Positions 1 to 7,798 of a stretch of 7,798 bases of DNA are shown here, one piece after another (position 1 is the first letter of the stretch; each line of letters opens with the position of its first letter). The stretch lies in contig JAIRLA010000300.1 of the NCBI GenBank assembly GCA_031259795.1, forward strand, positions 1 to 7,798, written 5' to 3'. Below the pieces are notes generated by a model that searched no databases, was not told the origin of the DNA, and saw only the letters and a list, made by a program, of their open reading frames with translations. The translations under genes and the position numbers were made by a program. The DNA comes from Azoarcus sp. GTDB lineage: Bacteria > Pseudomonadota > Gammaproteobacteria > Burkholderiales > Rhodocyclaceae.

Positions 1-156
1 CTCCCGATGGACTCCCCTCGCCCCCCGCAGGGGGGAGAGGGTGGCCGAAGGCCGGGAGAGGGGGGGAGCCAACCATCCGGCGCGAAGCGCCGCTGATGCC
101 GCCCCCACCTCGTCATTGCGAGGAGCGAATCGACGCGGCGATCCATGCGGCGGTTC
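1..156. repeat. Interspersed palindromic repeat block downstream of adk
   Basis: This block combines two modules that recur at 6.4-7.7 kb in the same window. At about 13-61 is the 'Q' module: a C-rich then G-rich hairpin followed by GTGGCCGAAGGCCGGGAGAG, which folds as GGCC-GAA-GGCC. At 70-96 lies a variant of the CATCCGGCGCG...CGCCGCTGATG dyad. At 111-150 is the 'P' module, beginning CGTCATTGCGAGGAGCG, a short repeat type seen scattered in many proteobacterial genomes. The first bases resemble the CCGATGGA-TCCCC sequence that flanks Q elsewhere, so the block may begin before the window. Open frames across it arise from the repeats and I do not call them genes. Confidence 0.8.
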
Positions 157-353
157 AAGACGGGCCTATTGGAACAGATTCCAGATCGGCTTCCGGCCGG
201 GAAAGCCCGCCAGGATCCGGGCGCGTCCTTGCCGCCCGGCTCGTGACGCGGCACGGCCATGGTCATGGCAAATACCGCACCACGCCCAAGCGCGGCGGCA
301 TCCTTATCCGGCGAGCGCTCTGGACTGCGCGGAATTTGATGCTCTGGCTCGCG
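157..353. other. Intergenic flank of adk, no gene seen
   Basis: About 200 bases lie between the repeat block and the adk stop. Short open frames exist on both strands, but none has a recognisable product or a convincing ribosome binding site. The only local structure I see is a 6-base dyad, GCCATG-GT-CATGGC, at 256-269. No hairpin followed by a T-run marks the end of adk here. Confidence 0.5.
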
Positions 354-1113
<760 letters not shown>

Positions 1114-1208
1114 ACTTTTGTGCGCCGCGCCATGATGACCGTCGCCCGTCACCGTTGCGACACATCCCGCTGATATGTTCGCCTCGTTATCCACATGATC
1201 GACAGCGC

Positions 1209-1631
1209 ATGAAGAGACGATTTTCCGAACAGATCAAGGCCCGGGCGCTGGCGAAGAACATGAAGCGCTTGCTCGCGCTCATGTTGTGCATCCTGGTCGT
1301 GATCCTGCTGGCTTTCCTGCTCAGGGAAACCTGGATACTGGTTTTGATCCTGCTGAAGAACGATCATGGTCATGGCGGCTATGAAATGATCGAGGGGATT
1401 GTGATCTGGTTCTTGTATTTTGAATTCATCGCCCTGATCGCAAAGTATTTTGAATCCAAATTTCATTTCCCCTTGCGCTATTTCATCTATATCGGTATCA
1501 CCGCGATCGTCAGGCTCATCATTGTCGATCACGAAAAGCCCCAGTCGACGCTGATTTACTCGTTCGCCATTCTCGTCCTGCTGGTTTCGCTCTACATCGC
1601 CAACAGCCACCTGCTCAAACGGCAATATTGA
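1209..1631 (+). CDS. psiE: PsiE-family phosphate-starvation-inducible membrane protein
   Basis: This 140-residue protein resembles Escherichia coli PsiE (about 136 residues, as I recall it). Blocks shared with that family include [14 protein letters not shown] (68-81), FHFPLRYF (85-92) and [15 protein letters not shown] (94-108). Four hydrophobic segments are visible at about 20-38, 62-79, 91-106 and 115-131, after a basic N-terminus, so it is an inner-membrane protein. The family is named for induction under phosphate limitation in E. coli; its biochemical role is unknown. The ATG at 1209 is chosen because the frame upstream is poor in start codons; the ribosome binding site is weak, and an ATG at 1260 is an alternative. 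Base composition is visibly more AT-rich than in the flanking genes, and the strand is opposite to theirs, which suggests a separate origin. It ends 21 bases from the convergent ftsB. Confidence 0.92.
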   Translation: MKRRFSEQIKARALAKNMKRLLALMLCILVVILLAFLLRETWILVLILLKNDHGHGGYEMIEGIVIWFLYFEFIALIAKYFESKFHFPLRYFIYIGITAIVRLIIVDHEKPQSTLIYSFAILVLLVSLYIANSHLLKRQY

Positions 1632-1652
1632 CCGGAGCCGGAAGCGGCGGCG

Positions 1653-1961
1653 CTATTGCCGCGGCGTCTGCGCGTCTTCCCGCCGGGGCGGCTCCCGCGG
1701 GATCTGCACGAAAATCTCGTCCGGACGCACCAGCCCGAGGCTATAGCGCGCCCGCTCCTCAATGGCGTCCGAGCCGGTCTTGAGGTCGCGCACTTCGGCA
1801 TCGAGGCTGGCGTTGCGCTGCTCAAGGCGCAGGTTCTGTTCGCGCTGCGCCTGTAATTCCTTTTCGATTTCCCACACGCGCAGCCATCCGCCCCGTCCCA
1901 GCCACAGCGGGTATTGCAGCGCGGCAAGCAGCAGGGCGAGAATGACGATGGGCCAGCGCAT
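1653..1961 (-). CDS. ftsB: Cell division protein FtsB
   Basis: Small bitopic divisome protein that forms a complex with FtsL and FtsQ and helps activate septal peptidoglycan synthesis. The 102-residue product has the expected layout: a very short cytoplasmic start (MRW), one transmembrane segment (about 3-21), a GRGGW turn (22-26), a coiled coil rich in Glu, Gln and Leu (about 30-62), and the family's C-terminal block EERARYSLGLVRPDEIFVQ (68-86). The proline- and arginine-rich tail (87-102) is variable in the family. The gene follows eno by 87 bases on the same strand, the usual place for ftsB in betaproteobacteria. The start at 1961 lacks a clear Shine-Dalgarno sequence but gives the expected N-terminus. 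Its 3' end faces psiE with no obvious terminator between them. Confidence 0.95.
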   Translation of the reverse strand: MRWPIVILALLLAALQYPLWLGRGGWLRVWEIEKELQAQREQNLRLEQRNASLDAEVRDLKTGSDAIEERARYSLGLVRPDEIFVQIPREPPRREDAQTPRQ

Positions 1962-2006
1962 CGGAACCGGCGCCAGGGCGGCGCCACAGGAAGGGAGGGA
2001 GAACGC

Positions 2007-2040
2007 GGCGCGGGCATCGCCATCGATGGCAACCCGCGCC
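2007..2040 (-). terminator. Strong hairpin between eno and ftsB (terminator-like or processing element)
   Basis: Nine bases after the eno stop the RNA can form a perfect 8-base-pair stem, GGCGCGGG with CCCGCGCC. The enclosed sequence contains a second self-complementary element, GCCATCGATGGC. No run of T follows, only a pyrimidine-rich stretch, so full intrinsic termination is doubtful. It could attenuate readthrough into ftsB or protect the eno 3' end. The structure is seen directly; its role is inferred. Confidence 0.4.
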
Positions 2041-2048
2041 CCCGGATT

Positions 2049-6390
<4,342 letters not shown>

Positions 6391-6719
6391 GTCGGCGGCG
6401 CTGCGCGCCGGATGAAACGAACTGGATTGCCACGGCGCTACGCGCCTCGCAATGACGAAATGGGGAGAGCGGGAGAGCTTTTGCAATGACGAGTTCTTCC
6501 GATGGATTCCCCTCCCCCGCTTGGCGGGAGAGAGTGGCCCATAGGGCCGAGAGAGGGCTTTGTTCCATACGGAGCGCATCGACGCTGTTTTCTTTGGCAG
6601 CGGGGAGTGGACAGGCGTTCTTTTCCTTCGCCCCCTTTTTAATCAGCGTCGCTGCGCGCCGGATGGTTGGAAGCCCTCTCCCGGCCTTCGGCCACCCTCC
6701 CCCGCAAGCGGGGGAGGGG
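6391..6719. repeat. Composite inverted-repeat element, left copy (incomplete)
   Basis: In order: the GGCGCTGCGCGCCGGATG dyad (6394-6413); a minus-oriented P module starting with CGAACTGGATTGCCACGG (6418-6435); a degenerate Q module in plus orientation (6509-6557); a core rich in T; then a Q module in minus orientation (6674-6719). The two Q modules face each other, as in the better preserved element at 7049-7438. The right-hand P module is missing: after GAATTCTTCGAGAGA the 21 bp tandem array begins. Frames through it encode only repeat-derived residues. Confidence 0.75.
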
Positions 6720-6759
6720 AATTCTTCGAGAGAACAGGGCGGATGCCAAACCGGATCAA

Positions 6760-6990
6760 TCTGGCTCGGAGCCGGGGGAATCTGGCTCGAAGCCAGAAAA
6801 GTCTGGCTCGGAGCCAGATCAATCTGGCCCAGAGCCAGGAAAGTCTGGCTTGGAGCCAAATCAATCTGGCCCAGAGCCAGGAAAGTCTGGCTCGGAGCCA
6901 GATCAATCTGGCTTGAAGCCAGGAAAGTCTGGCTCGGAGCCAAATCAATCTGGCTCGAAGCCAGGAAAGTCTGGCTCGGAGCCAGGAAGA
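6760..6990. repeat. Tandem array of eleven 21 bp palindromic units
   Basis: Eleven consecutive 21-base units begin with TCTGGC at 6760, 6781, 6802 and so on to 6970, with no length change. Unit 3, for example, carries TCTGGCTCGGAGCCAGA, a dyad with 8-base arms around one base, plus the linker TCAA. From unit 3 onward linkers alternate between TCAA and GAAAG types, giving a 42 bp higher-order period. Units 4 and 6 are identical. Arms vary, but some changes are paired: unit 8 has CTGGCTT with AAGCCAG. Because 21 is a multiple of three and the unit lacks stops in several frames, long heptad-repeat open frames appear on both strands; these are by-products. Confidence 0.95.
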
Positions 6991-7048
6991 CCGAGTCCGG
7001 CTCCAGAACGAGCGCGGCGGCATCAGCGGCGCGGCGCGCCGGTTGGAA

Positions 7049-7438
7049 CGAACTGGATTGCCACGGGCCTGCGGCCCTCGCAATGACGAGTCTCTCCAAA
7101 GAATTCCCCTCCTCGCTCGTAACGAGTCCTTCCGATGGATTCCTTCCCTCCCCCGCTTGCGGGGGAGGGTGGCCGAAGGCCGGGAGAGGGCTTCGTTCCA
7201 TGCGGAGCGAAGCGACGCTGATTTCTTCGCGGCGGCGGGGTGTGGACAGGCGTCTCCTTCCTCCTTCCCCTTTTTTATCCAGCGGCGCTGCGCGCCGGAT
7301 GGAACGACGCCCTCTCCCGCCCTTCGGGCACCCTCCCCCGCCAAGCGGGGGAGGGGAGTTCATCGGAAGAATTCGTCATCACAAAAGCCTCCCCGCTTCG
7401 TCATTGCGAGGCGCGCAGCGCCGTGGCAATCCAGTTCG
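7049..7438. repeat. MITE-like composite inverted repeat with 18 bp perfect ends
   Basis: The ends are CGAACTGGATTGCCACGG (7049-7066) and its exact reverse complement (7421-7438). Each end belongs to a P module. Inside, Q modules lie in opposite orientation (7146-7190 and 7310-7356), flanked by matching CGTTCCATGCGGAGC and CGCGCCGGATGGAACG segments. The centre at about 7224-7279 is unique, T/C-rich and about 55 bases long. The arms are imperfect, with an extra insertion in the left arm near 7093-7125. There is no transposase gene. The architecture resembles a non-autonomous mobile element or stacked REP-like palindromes. I cannot see target-site duplications with certainty. Confidence 0.65.
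7280..7419. repeat. 140 bp repeat, first copy (240 bp period)
   Basis: This segment recurs with only a few differences exactly 240 bases downstream (7520-7659). It contains the CAGCGGCGCTGCGCGCCGGA dyad, a minus-oriented Q module with the GCCC-TTC-GGGC hairpin, a GTTCATCGGAAGAATTCGT linker, and the first half of a P module. The bases before each copy (from the CCATGCGGAGCG near 7199 and near 7441) are also related but more divergent, so the duplication unit spans nearly the whole 240 bases. Confidence 0.9.
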
Positions 7439-7519
7439 CTCCATGCGGAGCGCAGCGACGCTGATTTTCTTGCGGCGGGAAATGGACGGGGCATTTCATT
7501 TTCCTTCCTCCCTTTCAGT

Positions 7520-7659
7520 CAGCGGCGCTGCGCGCCGGTTGGAACAGCGCCCTCTCCCGCCCTTCGGGCACCCTCCCCCGCCAAGCGGGGGAGGGGAGTT
7601 CATCGGAAGAATTCGTTATCACAAAAGCCTCCCCGCCTCGTCATTGCGAGGCGCGCAGC
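7520..7659. repeat. 140 bp repeat, second copy
   Basis: This is the near-identical partner of 7280-7419. Visible differences include GGTTGGAACAGC for GGATGGAACGAC, TTCGTTATC for TTCGTCATC, and CCGCCTCG for CCGCTTCG. The similarity stops inside the P module at GCGCGCAGC, where this copy turns into CCTTGGCAATGACG. The high identity points to recent duplication or gene conversion. Confidence 0.9.
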
Positions 7660-7692
7660 CCTTGGCAATGACGGTCGAGCGAAGCTCCGTCA
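7639..7692. repeat. Two overlapping hairpins just upstream of the last gene
   Basis: CGTCATTGC (7639-7647) and GCAATGACG (7665-7673) form a 9-base-pair inverted repeat from a shortened P module. Overlapping it, TGACG (7669-7673) pairs with CGTCA (7688-7692), and inside this GAGC-GAA-GCTC adds a 4-base-pair stem with a short bulge. The two structures share GACG and are mutually exclusive. The second ends 13 bases before the ATG at 7706, close to the expected ribosome binding site. Confidence 0.5.
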
Positions 7693-7705
7693 CCGGGAAC
7701 CGCCC

Positions 7706-7798
7706 ATGAGCGCCCCGTCCCGACGTCCCGCGTTCGGCTGGATTGTCTTGCTCGCCTGCTTCGGGGGGCTGGGCATCGGTATTGCGCGGGTGGCGACT
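7706..7798 (+). CDS. N-terminus of a probable membrane protein, cut by the window end
   Basis: The ATG at 7706 opens a frame that runs without a stop to the last base of the window. Its 31 visible residues start with a short basic leader (MSAPSRRPAFGW) and continue into a hydrophobic stretch (IVLLACFGGLGIGIA). That pattern suits a first transmembrane helix of an inner-membrane protein or transporter, or an uncleaved signal anchor. It is too short to assign a family. The ribosome binding site is weak (GGGAAC at 7694-7699). Repeats reach to within about 15 bases of the start, so its promoter must lie inside the repeat region or further upstream. Confidence 0.55.
   Translation, partial: MSAPSRRPAFGWIVLLACFGGLGIGIARVAT

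Noticed and set aside
1146..1163. Pho box upstream of psiE
   Set aside because: CCGTCAC-CGTT-GCGACAC has the right 11-base period but matches only about eight of 14 consensus positions.
1149..1625. 158-codon minus-strand frame opposite psiE
   Set aside because: It is Asp/Gln-rich antisense of a membrane-protein gene, with no recognisable domain; psiE on the plus strand has clear family blocks.
6760..6990. CRISPR array
   Set aside because: The array has contiguous 21-base units with 4-5 base linkers, no unique spacers, and no cas genes nearby.

Overview
The window looks like chromosomal DNA from a GC-rich Gram-negative proteobacterium, most likely a betaproteobacterium. Evidence is the gene order pyrG-kdsA-eno-ftsB on one strand, an LPS (Kdo) biosynthesis gene, a Gram-negative-type adenylate kinase LID, and a tRNA with its CCA end encoded. 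The genus cannot be read from the sequence.

Layout: 1-353 is the downstream flank of adk, starting with a block of interspersed repeats. adk (minus) ends at 354. psiE (plus) lies at 1209-1631, divergent from adk and convergent with ftsB. Then comes a minus-strand block: pyrG (start 5888) overlaps kdsA by 4 bases, followed by eno after 73 bases and ftsB after 87 bases. A strong hairpin lies between eno and ftsB. tRNA-Ser(GGA) at 6023-6112 is divergent from pyrG and has its own likely promoter. From 6113 to 7705 I see no convincing gene. That stretch holds layered palindromic repeats: two recurring modules in both orientations, an approximately 390 bp inverted-repeat element, a 240 bp-period duplication, and an eleven-unit 21 bp tandem array in which each unit is itself a dyad. 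At 7706 a new plus-strand gene starts, apparently a membrane protein, and is cut by the window edge.

The genes are mainly housekeeping: CTP synthesis (PyrG), Kdo-8-phosphate synthesis for LPS (KdsA), glycolysis (Eno), divisome assembly (FtsB) and adenylate balance (Adk). PyrG and KdsA are linked in purpose because Kdo is activated with CTP before lipid A modification. KdsA carries the residues of the metal-dependent class. PsiE is an AT-richer four-helix membrane protein that looks like an insert into this block.

No novel gene system is evident. The unusual part is the repeat region after the tRNA. The long open frames there, on both strands, are produced by the repeats and should not be read as proteins.
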